This document shows, in pieces, positions 27,077 through 35,776 of a stretch of DNA of 64,000 nt. The translations under genes were made by a program, and so were the position numbers. Under the pieces are notes generated by a model. It was given only the letters and a program-made list of their open reading frames with translations, did no database searches and was not told where the DNA came from. Each line of letters starts with the position of its first letter. Positions within the stretch are counted from its first letter, which is position 1. Source of the DNA: Pantanalinema sp. GBBB05 (GTDB taxonomy: Bacteria > Cyanobacteriota > Cyanobacteriia > Leptolyngbyales > Leptolyngbyaceae); NCBI GenBank assembly GCA_016743235.1, contig VRZD01000023.1:1-64000 (forward strand), in the 5' to 3' direction.

Positions 27077-27814
27077 TTAGGAAGGAAACTCTCGAATGGT
27101 TGTTGCGGCTTCTAGTACCAATCGACCAGCTTGGGCATCCAGTCCTTTTAACCGTAGGGTCATACCCTGAAGTTCAAAGTTTCGCAGATCTAGTAACTCT
27201 GTCAATTCGTTCAGTAATGCGGTAACTAGTTCAGAATTAAGTCCCTGACCTTCTGCGGCAAGAATCTCTAGAGAAATGCGTTCCCCCTGATCTTTAACAT
27301 GAGGAATAGCAGTAGCATGAACTTGCTTTTTCTCTCCAGTTTCTCGGATCAGCATAGTAGCATCTAAAACAAACTTACAATCGCCAGGAAGCTGCAAAGT
27401 AATATGCTCAGGCTTAATCGTGACTGGCTTATCTTCTACAGTAATCTTCAAGTCTTGCATCTTACTACGAAGATAGTCAGAATTCAGCGCCCGATTTAAA
27501 TCAGCTTCAGTCAGCACCACATGCGTTTCTGCCTCAGTGGGATGCGTCAGCTCAATATCTCCAAATACAACACTCAAGGGGTTAATCGCAATCTTATCCG
27601 TATTAATTTCGATCGCTTCTACCCGCAGATCCTGTTGCATCACCATCCCTTTACCTTCGATGACCACAGAATCAAGCTGTCCTTGGATGATTTTGCCTGG
27701 ATCAGTTCGGATATCCACATTCAGTTCTTCTACTTCATCTAACTGACTGGTAATCCCTAGCTCTGCAACTTTGCTAATTGCCTGTTCCCCCAAATCAGGT
27801 TTACCCTGAGTCAT
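27077..27814 (-). CDS. DUF2993 (LmeA-like) protein
   Basis: The 245-residue protein lacks a signal peptide and has the DUF2993 pattern: a lipid-binding-type beta barrel with repeated segments such as VDIRTDPGKIIQGQLDSVVI, VRVEAIEINTDKIAINPL-like and TEADLNRALNSDYLRSKM. Family members such as mycobacterial LmeA bind lipids. Cyanobacteria have several copies of unknown function. Strand and spacing indicate a single-gene transcript. Confidence 0.8.
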   Translation of the reverse strand: MTQGKPDLGEQAISKVAELGITSQLDEVEELNVDIRTDPGKIIQGQLDSVVIEGKGMVMQQDLRVEAIEINTDKIAINPLSVVFGDIELTHPTEAETHVVLTEADLNRALNSDYLRSKMQDLKITVEDKPVTIKPEHITLQLPGDCKFVLDATMLIRETGEKKQVHATAIPHVKDQGERISLEILAAEGQGLNSELVTALLNELTELLDLRNFELQGMTLRLKGLDAQAGRLVLEAATTIREFPS

Positions 27815-28603
27815 TACATCTCTCCTTATCCATTGCCGTATAGCACTACCTTAAGAAATTTGTAGTAAGGGTGTATCCATACAATAGTAGAGATCTGTAA
27901 TACCGAATGACAGCCGCTTTCCATCTTCCGAAAGAGTCGATATTGAGTCCGAAGGGGATTTAGCAATCAATCACTGCGAAGCAAGCAAAAAACCAGAAAA
28001 CTGCTTCTATCTTCTCATCGAGAAAATTACTCCCTATTTGTCAAAGCCATACTGTCCTACGAGAAAGCTGAGCAGAAAGCCACTGACGAGATGGAATTCG
28101 AGATTTTGCTAAAACACAATCTATTTGATTTGTCAGCAAATTTTGACTTTGCTAGAGATTCAGCAGTCGATCAAAGAGCTGATATGGATGGGAATAATGT
28201 TCATTTGCGTGTCATCATCCTCGCTAAACCATTGATTTCAGGTGCTTTGAGAAACCAAATTTAGTTTTCTAGGATAAAATTTATATTTTCATTCCTCGAT
28301 TTCATAATTCCTTTATACGACCTATGCAAATATACAGTCATCAACAGGAGATGACGGAGTGGCTGCATAAGCAAGCTTAAAAAGCCTACTAGCATCTACT
28401 GATTTATTAGCAGCTTTATCCTGAGAAGACAATTTTGCCTCAGTGGTTTCCTGGTAAAGAAAACTTTAACTTTACTCGATCGTTCTGTATTTTCTGTCCA
28501 CTACGCAAATACGCTAGGTAAGCTCCTGTAGCAGCAAGTTACTGAGACAGTGATGCCACTAGCTGAATTAGCATAAGTTCTTTAGTTTGAGGTTTTAGAT
28601 CTG
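27815..28603. other. 789-bp gap without a recognisable gene
   Basis: I translated the region by eye in several frames and found only short, unrecognisable peptides, for example an 18-codon frame starting ATG at 28324. The stretch is AT-rich and may hold the promoter of the glycosyltransferase gene and decayed sequence. Confidence 0.4.
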
Positions 28604-29827
28604 ATGACCGTAGCCCCAGTCGATATAAAAGTTAAGGCAATACGTTTGGTCATTGTTCAGTATGCAGGGGACTATCGTGAAACTGTCCTGCGCTTTATGA
28701 ATGGAGAGCAGGAAACTTATTATGCTCAAAGGTATTCCGTCGATGCTGTGGCTAAAATTGCCCAAAGAGTTGAAGCAGCTACAGTGATCTGTGGGATTAC
28801 AGATGAATTTTATGATGAAGTTCTTCCTAATGGCGTCAGGGCTATTGGAGCTGGATTTCGCCACACTTTAAATATGAAAAGACTACTCGCTCTGATTGAA
28901 CAGCAGAATCCCACTCATTTACTGATTCGGACTCCTATTTCTCAAATTATTCAGTGGGCTAAGAAACAGAATGTTAGAGTAGCAATGACTCTAGCTGACT
29001 CTTTCGATACTAAAGGCATACGAAACAAAGTAGATAACTTTATTCTTGCCAGCGCATTGAATAGTGATCAAGTCGATTGGGTGGGTAATCATGGAATTAA
29101 TTCCTCCCTTTCTCTCGCCAAAATTGGGGTTGAACCTAAAAAGATCGTGCCTTGGGATTGGCCTTCCGCTGTCACACCTAAAGATTTCGCTAAGAAATCT
29201 TTTCCTCATAAAGCTGATGCATGGAATTTACTGTATGTAGGCTCAGTCATCGAAGCAAAGGGGGCGGGTGACGTAATTGAGGCGATCGCCAAGCTGAAAG
29301 CCTTCAAGCAACCAATCAAACTTAAGATTGCTGGCAAAGGGGACATTGAGCAATTTAGTCAGAAAGTTAAGCAACTCAATCTTGAAGAACAAGTTGAGTT
29401 CTTAGGAATGGTGCCGCATCAAAAAGTTATCCAACTGTTAAGAGAAGCTGATTTAGCAGTAGTTCCTAGTCGGCATGAATATCCAGAAGGTCTGCCGATG
29501 ACCATCTATGAAACTCTTTGTGTTCGCACACCACTGATCGCTTCTGACCATCCCATGTTTCAGGACATTCTTAAGCACGGCTTTAATTCAATGGTTTTTA
29601 CAGCAGGAGATGCTGTTGAATTAGCCACCTGTATTCAAGCACTCATGGTTGATTCAGCTCTTTATGAAAAGATTTCTTTGGAAGCTGAACATACTTGGCA
29701 CAAATTACAAATCCCAGTTAAGTGGGCAGATTTAATTGATGCCTGGCTATTTAGTTCTTCTAAAAATCAACAGTGGCTTTTGGAGAATAACCTTTCCTCT
29801 TACTTGCAAAAAGCAATTACTGCTTAA
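28604..29827 (+). CDS. glycosyltransferase family 4 protein
   Basis: The 407-residue protein has the GT-B layout. The C-terminal donor domain begins WNLLYVGSVIEAKGAGDVIEAI and has KLKIAGKGD, VEFLGMVPHQKV and the EX7E region AVVPSRHEYPEGLPMTIYETL. It would transfer a sugar from a nucleotide donor, probably to build an exopolysaccharide or glycolipid. The N-terminus is unusual in having an extra 10-15 basic residues and lacks a membrane helix. A second sugar-transferase-like gene follows 171 bp later. Confidence 0.85.
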   Translation: MTVAPVDIKVKAIRLVIVQYAGDYRETVLRFMNGEQETYYAQRYSVDAVAKIAQRVEAATVICGITDEFYDEVLPNGVRAIGAGFRHTLNMKRLLALIEQQNPTHLLIRTPISQIIQWAKKQNVRVAMTLADSFDTKGIRNKVDNFILASALNSDQVDWVGNHGINSSLSLAKIGVEPKKIVPWDWPSAVTPKDFAKKSFPHKADAWNLLYVGSVIEAKGAGDVIEAIAKLKAFKQPIKLKIAGKGDIEQFSQKVKQLNLEEQVEFLGMVPHQKVIQLLREADLAVVPSRHEYPEGLPMTIYETLCVRTPLIASDHPMFQDILKHGFNSMVFTAGDAVELATCIQALMVDSALYEKISLEAEHTWHKLQIPVKWADLIDAWLFSSSKNQQWLLENNLSSYLQKAITA

Positions 29828-29865
29828 GAGTGTACTGGGAAAGCCAAATTCGCTGCCAAACTATA

Positions 29866-29931
29866 CTATTTCCTACATCCCAATCTCAGGGGAGATAAAA
29901 TTCTTGCCCAAATTGGGAATGTAGGAGATAG
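29866..29931. repeat. 20-bp inverted repeat between glycosyltransferase genes
   Basis: The arms CTATTTCCTACATCCCAAT (29866-29884) and ATTGGGAATGTAGGAGATAG (29912-29931) match at 18 of about 20 positions around a 27-base spacer. It could be a terminator, an attenuator between the two genes, or a small palindromic insertion. Confidence 0.6.
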
Positions 29932-29998
29932 ACGGAGTAGTCTTGGTACTTTCAAATAGATTTTGAACATAACAACACCAAACTTTTGAAACAGATTT

Positions 29999-31009
29999 AT
30001 GAATGCTACCAACAAATCTGATATTACCTTTGTTTGTTGCGTCGATTCTGGCTGGTTAGAAGCACAAACAGTAATTATGATTGAGAGTCTCCGTCGTTGG
30101 GGAGGACGTTTCGCTCAGGCGCCAATTGTTGCGGTGACTCCACGATTTGGTCTACCTATCTCTGAAAGAACCCGTCGTATCTTTAAAGAGTTTGATGTTG
30201 AATATATTCACTATCAAGCCAATCACTCTTATACCTGGTTACCCTATGTCAATAAGCCGGAAGCATTATGCACGATCGAAAAACAGGTATCTACGGAATA
30301 CATTGGTTGGCTAGACAGTGATTTACTGATTGTGAATGAGCCAGAGCAATTATTCCTCAGCAACAACGAGGATTTTGTTGCCTGTGCAGCAGATAAAAAT
30401 GTCGGCAGTAGAGGGCTAGGCGATCCATTTGAACCTTATTGGAATGCTATCTGCAAGGCAATCGGAATTAATATCAATGAGCTTCCTTGGGTAACTACAG
30501 CAGCAGAGAGCGAGCGCATTCGGTTGTCGTGGAATAGTGGCATTTTTGTTTACCGACGTAGAACTGGGTTTGGCAAAGATTACTTAAATACTTGCCTGCG
30601 CTTAATTGATGCGAAATTGGTACCCAACACGGAAGGTTATTTCTCGATCGGGATGAATGAGCAAATTGGTTTAGGGCTAGCAATGTTTAAGGCTAAGCTT
30701 AACTGGCGGGCTTTACCCTTTTCTCACAACTTTACGGTTACTCCTCGGACACAAGATGGGCACTTATGTAATCAAGAGCAATTAAAGACGGCCAAAATTC
30801 TGCACTATCATGACTCAATGTTGCCAGAACACTGGGATAAGTTTTTAAACTTGCTGCAAGCAACTTATCCTGCTGTTGCAGACTGGCTTATCCAAGTAGG
30901 GGCAATGAAAAGTTGCGCTCCATTGCCATGCAAGCTAATGAGCAAAGTGTTAGATCGGTACCGGACACAGCGGGATACAGAGTATCGCAAGGCTTGCATC
31001 CCTGTATAA
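29999..31009 (+). CDS. nucleotide-diphospho-sugar transferase-like protein
   Basis: The 336-residue protein begins with a GT-A-like sheet (DITFVCCVDSGWLEAQTVIM) and has a DxD-type metal motif in YIGWLDSDLLIV (about 99-110). A C-terminal motif, KILHYHDSMLPEHWDKF, resembles the metal-binding histidine segment of GT8 enzymes. I therefore read it as a GT-A sugar transferase of unknown substrate, likely partnering the upstream GT4 protein. The assignment rests on motifs only. Confidence 0.65.
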   Translation: MNATNKSDITFVCCVDSGWLEAQTVIMIESLRRWGGRFAQAPIVAVTPRFGLPISERTRRIFKEFDVEYIHYQANHSYTWLPYVNKPEALCTIEKQVSTEYIGWLDSDLLIVNEPEQLFLSNNEDFVACAADKNVGSRGLGDPFEPYWNAICKAIGININELPWVTTAAESERIRLSWNSGIFVYRRRTGFGKDYLNTCLRLIDAKLVPNTEGYFSIGMNEQIGLGLAMFKAKLNWRALPFSHNFTVTPRTQDGHLCNQEQLKTAKILHYHDSMLPEHWDKFLNLLQATYPAVADWLIQVGAMKSCAPLPCKLMSKVLDRYRTQRDTEYRKACIPV

Positions 31010-31334
31010 TTTGCAGTTACGAGCCTAGTTTCAGACGTTCTAGAACACGCCCTAAGGAAGGCATAAATCATTGTAACGTTTAGGTCACAGGGCGAATGTT
31101 GATTGATTCATGCCATCGTTTCCATTTTTATAGAAATGATTGTAGAAGTAGACTGAATCGATCGATCCTCAACGCTGATGTTCACTAACAGCAAAACCTA
31201 CTCTCGTAACAGGTGAGTGCTAATTTGCCCGAACAACCATCATCGACGTGCTCCTAGAACCTTGAACTACATCCCACTTTAGGTTTCATGTATAGAAACA
31301 TATTGCTGAGATCAATAAATTAAGGGGTCATGAA
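31010..31334. other. 325-bp convergent gap
   Basis: This stretch lies between the convergent sugar-transferase and hisS genes. I see no gene, no clear terminator and no repeat. Confidence 0.4.
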
Positions 31335-32618
31335 TCATTCCGTTCTAATCGTGGCAATTTGCTGTCGCAGGTCATCAACCTTAGCGGCAAGATCAGCCTG
31401 CGCGATCGCCTGTTGTTCACCCGAAGCCAACCACTTCAATTGCACCGTTTTCGTTTCAGCTTCGGCATCCCCCAAAATTAGGCAAGCAGCTGCCCCACTG
31501 CGATCGGCTCGTTTGAATTGTTTGCCAAAAGCACTACCACTCAAATCCAACTCAACGGCAAAGTTAAGCCGACGCAGTTGTTGAGCCAGGATTAATGCCT
31601 GCGCTTCTGCCCGATCGCCCCGAGAGACCAGATAGAAATCAACTTTGGCAGTCGGAGTCTGACTCAGTTGTTGCAGCAAAATCATCAACCGCTCCAGTCC
31701 GATCGCCCAGCCCACTGCTGGAGTCCCCGCTCCACCCAGTTCAGCCACTAATCCGTCATAGCGTCCACCCGCACAAACAGTTGCCTGCGCCCCCAAATCG
31801 CTGGATTGAATTTCAAACACGGTATGCGTGTAATAATCTAACCCCCGCACTAATTTTGGATTCAAGGTATAACGAATCCCTAAATCTTGCATCAGTTGTT
31901 GAACTTGCTCAAACCGTTGCGCCGACTCAGTACTCAGTTGCTCCAGAATGCTAGGAGCCGATTGCAGAATTGCTTGCGTCCGTTCATTTTTGCTATCTAG
32001 AATTCGCAGCGGATTGCGGGTCAACCGATCTTGCGAATCTGAGTCAAGTTCGTCTTTATACGGGGTGAGATATGCCACCAACGCTTCCCGATAGGCGCGC
32101 CGATCGTCTGGACTGCCGATCGAATTTAGGTTTAGTTCCAGATTCTTTAATCCCAAGGTTTGCAGAATCTCAGTTGCAATCGCGATCGCTTCGGCATCTG
32201 CCCGCGCGGAAGGACTACCTAACACTTCAACCCCAATTTGATGAAACTGACGCTGTCGCCCTGCCTGGGGTCGCTCGTACCGAAACATCGGTCCTAGATA
32301 CCAGAGCCGCTGCACACTGCCTTGCGTCGCTAATCCATGTTCAATATAGGAACGCACGACCCCCGCTGTTCCTTCAGGGCGTAGGGTAATCGAGCGATCG
32401 CCTCGATCCTTAAACGTATACATTTCCTTACCGACCACATCGGTTGCCTCACCAATGCCTCGTTCAAACAGATCAGTCGGCTCAACGATCGGAGTCCGAA
32501 TTTCCTGATAGGCGGCTTTGGCAAAAATACCTCGGGCGACCGCTTCTACCCATTGCCAATAGCCAATTTCATCGGGCAGAATATCCCGTGTTCCCTTAAC
32601 GGCTTGAATCAATCCCAT
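31335..32618 (-). CDS. hisS: histidyl-tRNA synthetase
   Basis: This class II synthetase charges tRNA-His. Its 427 residues start MGLIQAVKGTRDILPDEIGYWQWVE and have motif 2 (GPMFRYERPQAGRQRQFHQIGVE), the His-binding LVRGLDYYTHTVFEI, motif 3 (PAVGWAIGLERLM) and a C-terminal anticodon-binding domain. The length and motifs are normal. It is followed after 17 bp by nothing in the same direction; the next gene upstream (32636) lies close enough to share a transcript with it. Confidence 0.96.
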   Translation of the reverse strand: MGLIQAVKGTRDILPDEIGYWQWVEAVARGIFAKAAYQEIRTPIVEPTDLFERGIGEATDVVGKEMYTFKDRGDRSITLRPEGTAGVVRSYIEHGLATQGSVQRLWYLGPMFRYERPQAGRQRQFHQIGVEVLGSPSARADAEAIAIATEILQTLGLKNLELNLNSIGSPDDRRAYREALVAYLTPYKDELDSDSQDRLTRNPLRILDSKNERTQAILQSAPSILEQLSTESAQRFEQVQQLMQDLGIRYTLNPKLVRGLDYYTHTVFEIQSSDLGAQATVCAGGRYDGLVAELGGAGTPAVGWAIGLERLMILLQQLSQTPTAKVDFYLVSRGDRAEAQALILAQQLRRLNFAVELDLSGSAFGKQFKRADRSGAAACLILGDAEAETKTVQLKWLASGEQQAIAQADLAAKVDDLRQQIATIRTE

Positions 32619-32635
32619 ACTGCTTCTCTACTTCC

Positions 32636-32911
32636 TCAGCCCTGCGTCTCTAGCTTGGATGGTTCAACAGTTTCCCAAGCCCCATAGCGATCGCTATAGT
32701 ATGCCAAAATTTGCTGCACCTGTGCTCGGCAACTTGGATCATTATCCGTGTAGTCAATCTGCAAACTATCAACCTGACTCAGATTGTAGTCAAACCGCTG
32801 GGACTGCTGCGCTAATAGCTCTGTTTGCACCCCAGCCACTAAGCAGAGATGGGCTGCCACCTCACGATAAACTGCTAAAGGCATCTCCACCCATCGAACT
32901 CTATCTCTCAA
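32636..32911 (-). CDS. conserved cyanobacterial hypothetical protein
   Basis: The 91-residue soluble protein contains VEMPLAVYREVAAHLCLVAGV, a long polar centre (SQRFDYNLSQVDSLQIDYTD) and a C-terminal YYSDRYGAWE. It resembles a small cyanobacteria-restricted family without a name. It lies 17 bp upstream of hisS on the same strand and 57 bp downstream of the PedR-like gene, so it could be cotranscribed with both. Function unknown. Confidence 0.6.
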   Translation of the reverse strand: MRDRVRWVEMPLAVYREVAAHLCLVAGVQTELLAQQSQRFDYNLSQVDSLQIDYTDNDPSCRAQVQQILAYYSDRYGAWETVEPSKLETQG

Positions 32912-32968
32912 CCGTCTGCTCCCAACCCATACATCATTTTGGTCTATCGTTACTCCACCCTGCCAAAC

Positions 32969-33244
32969 TTAGGACGTTACCTCAGAGCTAGAGTTCGGTA
33001 GAGGACAGCAGTTAACATTATCGATACAAACTTTGCCCCACTGCAAAGCCCACCGCACCAACGCTACCCGGTTATCCGTTTCCGTCTTGGTCAGGATGTT
33101 GCTAATGTGATTATCAACTGTGCGCTTGCTAATTTCTAGCTTTTCCGCAATCTCCTGATTGGTTAAGCCAGCGGCTACCAGTTCAATCACTTGCAGTTCT
33201 CGTTCCGAGAGCGGACCCTGCACCTGAGATTCACTACTAGCCAT
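32969..33244 (-). CDS. PedR-like LuxR-type redox regulator
   Basis: A protein of 91 residues that is almost entirely a LuxR/GerE HTH: LSERELQVIELVAAGLTNQEIAEKLEIS, then RTVDNHISNILTKT. Such small stand-alone LuxR proteins in cyanobacteria include PedR (Ssl0564 in Synechocystis), which responds to photosynthetic electron flow through thioredoxin acting on a cysteine at position 80. This protein also has cysteines at 73, 79 and 80 (KVCIDNVNCC). I infer a PedR orthologue with redox control; a non-redox paralogue remains possible. Confidence 0.75.
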   Translation of the reverse strand: MASSESQVQGPLSERELQVIELVAAGLTNQEIAEKLEISKRTVDNHISNILTKTETDNRVALVRWALQWGKVCIDNVNCCPLPNSSSEVTS

Positions 33245-33447
33245 ACTTCTGTACCCGTTATGTGTATATGTACTTAGTCTGTTTTCATTGTAGGAGGAAT
33301 CTTAGCAAAAAAACGAGGTGCTGATCGACGGATTCATCAGCCTTTGAAGGAGCATAGGAAAAGCGAGAGCGATCGTCGCTACAGCATCAAGAATGTTTTA
33401 TCCCTGAAGCCTTGAGCTACCAAGTTTACTCTTTAAAAATAAAAAAC

Positions 33448-33693
33448 ATGGCTACTAATAAACCCATAAGCGTTTGGAGCTACAAACCCTGGTGGTGTCA
33501 ACCCTGGTCAATCCTGCTGACAGGCTGTTTGTTGATCGGCAGCACTTGGTGGCTGACCCACATCATTTGGCTAACGATTTTAGTCGCCCTCCCCGTTCTC
33601 ATCTGGATGGGTTTCTTTCTGCTCTTGTATCCGCGCCTGATGCAACAAAGTGGCTTGTTAGCAGGTGAATCCAGCCAGTCGTCGAATCAATGA
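33448..33693 (+). CDS. small two-helix membrane protein
   Basis: This 81-residue protein starts MATNKPISVWSYKPWWCQPW and has two hydrophobic helices (SILLTGCLLIGSTWWL and IIWLTILVALPVLIWMGFFLLL). It matches a cyanobacterial family (DUF6737-like) of unknown role. I chose the ATG at 33448 over an upstream TTG. Its last four bases (ATGA) overlap the start of the phosphodiesterase gene, so the two are translationally coupled. Confidence 0.7.
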   Translation: MATNKPISVWSYKPWWCQPWSILLTGCLLIGSTWWLTHIIWLTILVALPVLIWMGFFLLLYPRLMQQSGLLAGESSQSSNQ

Positions 33694-34607
33694 GACAGTT
33701 TGACGTGCAGGGGCATCGGGGAGCCCGAGGACGACGACCCGAAAATACCCTACCCGCCTTTGAGTACGCGATCGCCCTTGGTGTCACAACGTTGGAATTA
33801 GACACAGGCATTTCTGCCGATGGAGTCGTAGTCGTCTGTCACAACCCGGTGATTCATCCTGATCTTTGCATTGATGGCTGCGGCGATCGTCTCCCCAACT
33901 TTCCCTCTCTGTATTTAAAAGATCTGACTCTGGAAGAAATCCAATCCTTTGATTGCGGCTCTCTCAATCCCAACCCCAAACTGTTTCCGCAACAGATTGC
34001 TGTCCCCGGAGCCATCATCCCCACCCTACAGCAGGTGTTTGATCTGGCAGAAGCCCGTAACCCTCAAATTCGTTACAACATCGAAAGCAAAGTTAATCCG
34101 CTCCATCCTGAGGAAGCCTATAGTCCTAAAGAATTTGCTGAAAAGCTGGTTGTCCTCATTGAACAGAATCAGTTAACCGAGCGAGCGATGATCCAGTCCT
34201 TTGACTGGCGAGTATTACACCGCGTCAAGCAACTCAATCCGACGATTCAGACCGCGGCCTTGATTGTGCATCATGTGCGGGGACATAGCACCCTGCGATC
34301 GCCCAAGGGAGGAGCATCGCCCTTTCTAGCAGACTTTGACTTTCAGGACTTTCAGGGCAACCTTGCTGCCCTACTTCAGGCAACAGGCTATATCGATGTC
34401 TACTCCCCTAACTTTGAAACCCTACTGCCCGAATCCCCCGACTTCATTCAATCGGTCCAGGAACTTCATGCAGCTGGCTTTCCTATCATTCCCTGGACAG
34501 TCAACCACCCAGCCTTAATGCACCAACTGATTCACTTAGGCGTAGACGGACTGATTACCGACTTCCCCGATCGCCTGCTTCAATTGCTTGAAGAAAAAGG
34601 TTTTTGA
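33690..34607 (+). CDS. glycerophosphodiester phosphodiesterase
   Basis: This TIM-barrel enzyme cleaves glycerophosphodiesters to glycerol-3-phosphate and an alcohol. The 305 residues include the catalytic HRGARGRRPENTLPAF (general acid/base His-Arg), the metal-binding TLELDTGISADGVVVVCHNP, NIESKVNP and the C-terminal GVDGLITDFPDRLL. No signal peptide is present, so it should act in the cytoplasm. It is coupled to the small membrane protein upstream. It likely takes part in lipid turnover or phosphate salvage. Confidence 0.92.
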   Translation: MRQFDVQGHRGARGRRPENTLPAFEYAIALGVTTLELDTGISADGVVVVCHNPVIHPDLCIDGCGDRLPNFPSLYLKDLTLEEIQSFDCGSLNPNPKLFPQQIAVPGAIIPTLQQVFDLAEARNPQIRYNIESKVNPLHPEEAYSPKEFAEKLVVLIEQNQLTERAMIQSFDWRVLHRVKQLNPTIQTAALIVHHVRGHSTLRSPKGGASPFLADFDFQDFQGNLAALLQATGYIDVYSPNFETLLPESPDFIQSVQELHAAGFPIIPWTVNHPALMHQLIHLGVDGLITDFPDRLLQLLEEKGF

Positions 34608-34632
34608 AATCGATCGCAACTTTTGCTATAGT
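34604..34632 (+). promoter_or_regulatory. sigma70-type promoter of the tRNA-Thr gene
   Basis: TTGAAA (34604-34609) and TATAGT (34627-34632) are separated by 17 bp, with the predicted start near 34639, 12 bp before the tRNA. The -35 box overlaps the stop of the upstream phosphodiesterase gene. Confidence 0.65.
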
Positions 34633-34650
34633 AATATACCTGTGAGTCAT

Positions 34651-34723
34651 GCTGGTGTAGCTCAGTTGGTAGAGCAGCTGATTTGTAATCAGCCGGTCGC
34701 AAGTTCGAGTCTTGTCACCAGCT
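34651..34723 (+). tRNA. tRNA-Thr (anticodon UGU)
   Basis: The cloverleaf is complete in 73 bases: the acceptor arms GCTGGTG and CACCAGC, the D arm GCTCAGTTGGTAGAGC, the anticodon stem CTGAT/ATCAG with loop TTTGTAA, and the T arm GCAAG/CTTGT around TTCGAGT. The anticodon TGT reads ACA. The 3' CCA is not encoded. Confidence 0.95.
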
Positions 34724-34798
34724 TTTAAAGCATGGATCCTGCTGTCTGTTCGCAAGACGTTTACTGTCTATGACTACTTGTTCTTCTGCGATCGCAGC

Positions 34799-35266
34799 TT
34801 ATTGCCGTTGGGGTTTTGGAGGCAGTCCTAACTGTCGTCGAATCGCAGCATCGGCGGCAGGGGTAGGTTGGTACAGCACATGCAAAATTGCACCAAAGTT
34901 CCAATACTGGTAATTCGAGGGTTTACACTGGTTGAAGATCTGCTGCATTAATGCCAGATCCGCCGCAGAAATCGGCAGGACGTTGTCAGTCCAACCTGTT
35001 CCCTGACTAAAAATCTTGCCATCAACCCGAATATCTAATGCTCCTACCACCTCACAAATAGCTGTACTGTTGAAGTTATGACAACTCCCTACAGCACACT
35101 GTTCCCGCTGCTGCATCGTCTCCCGAATCTCCTGCTTCACCTGCTCAACCGATTGAATAGCTTCAATCTTGGCTCGTAAATCGGTTGACTCCGATTGTGC
35201 GATCGTGGGTGAACAAATAGCACTGCCTAGCAGGATTGCTAAAACTCCTAAAGTAATCCCTTTCAT
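34799..35266 (-). CDS. exported hypothetical protein
   Basis: This 155-residue protein starts with a Sec signal peptide (MKGITLGVLAILLGSAICSP, cleavage after TIA). The mature part has cysteines in REQCAVGSCHNF, STAICEVVG and IFNQCKPS, which could pair. It ends with a basic, proline-rich tail. It probably acts in the periplasm. Not recognised. Confidence 0.65.
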   Translation of the reverse strand: MKGITLGVLAILLGSAICSPTIAQSESTDLRAKIEAIQSVEQVKQEIRETMQQREQCAVGSCHNFNSTAICEVVGALDIRVDGKIFSQGTGWTDNVLPISAADLALMQQIFNQCKPSNYQYWNFGAILHVLYQPTPAADAAIRRQLGLPPKPQRQ

Positions 35267-35383
35267 TTCACCAGCTCTCTTAGAATCAGGATTTCAGAGT
35301 AGATATTTTGCTGAGATCGTTCATTCGGTTCTACTGCATAACGGCAGCGATCGTCTACCTTCCTCTTCATCTCACACCAGGGT

Positions 35384-35530
35384 TTAAGTTCGGCGCTGAA
35401 TCAGGTTTTCTTGGTCGGTATCAATTGCCTTTTTATAAACGCTAATGAAGTGAGCCAGAATCAAATCACCAGAATAGCCTGTCAATGCCCGGAGCTGCCC
35501 TGGATAGGCAAACACCAATGTTCCATTCAT
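35384..35530 (-). CDS. 48-codon open frame, possible gene fragment
   Basis: The frame begins ATG and encodes MNGTLVFAYPGQLRALTGYS, ending IDTDQENLIQRRT. Composition looks protein-like, yet there is no ribosome site I trust and I cannot assign a family. It may be the end of a decayed gene, since the frame is open for about eight codons upstream of the ATG. The rest of the 510-bp gap (35267-35776) shows nothing else. Confidence 0.25.
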   Translation of the reverse strand: MNGTLVFAYPGQLRALTGYSGDLILAHFISVYKKAIDTDQENLIQRRT

Positions 35531-35776
35531 TAGCCGAGGATAAAGGGTTAACTATTCACCGCTGTGCATAGTTGTCATCCAAAATACCTTGTACCCATCT
35601 AGAAATAGATTCCCTTACACAAAAACTAATCCTCATCTATTGTTGTCTTGCCAACGCATGACTAGTTGAGCAATTGATTCAGCCTCCTACGTCGTATCAG
35701 TTTTTGTGCAAGAAGTAGTGGTTATAACCAAGCCGGAAGACAATGCGATCGCCCAAATAGTGGTGCATTGTTGCTA

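Noticed and set aside
34555..34755. Leftward 66-codon frame with KTRTCDRLITNQLLYQLSY
   Set aside because: It is the antisense of the tRNA-Thr gene, a common false protein.
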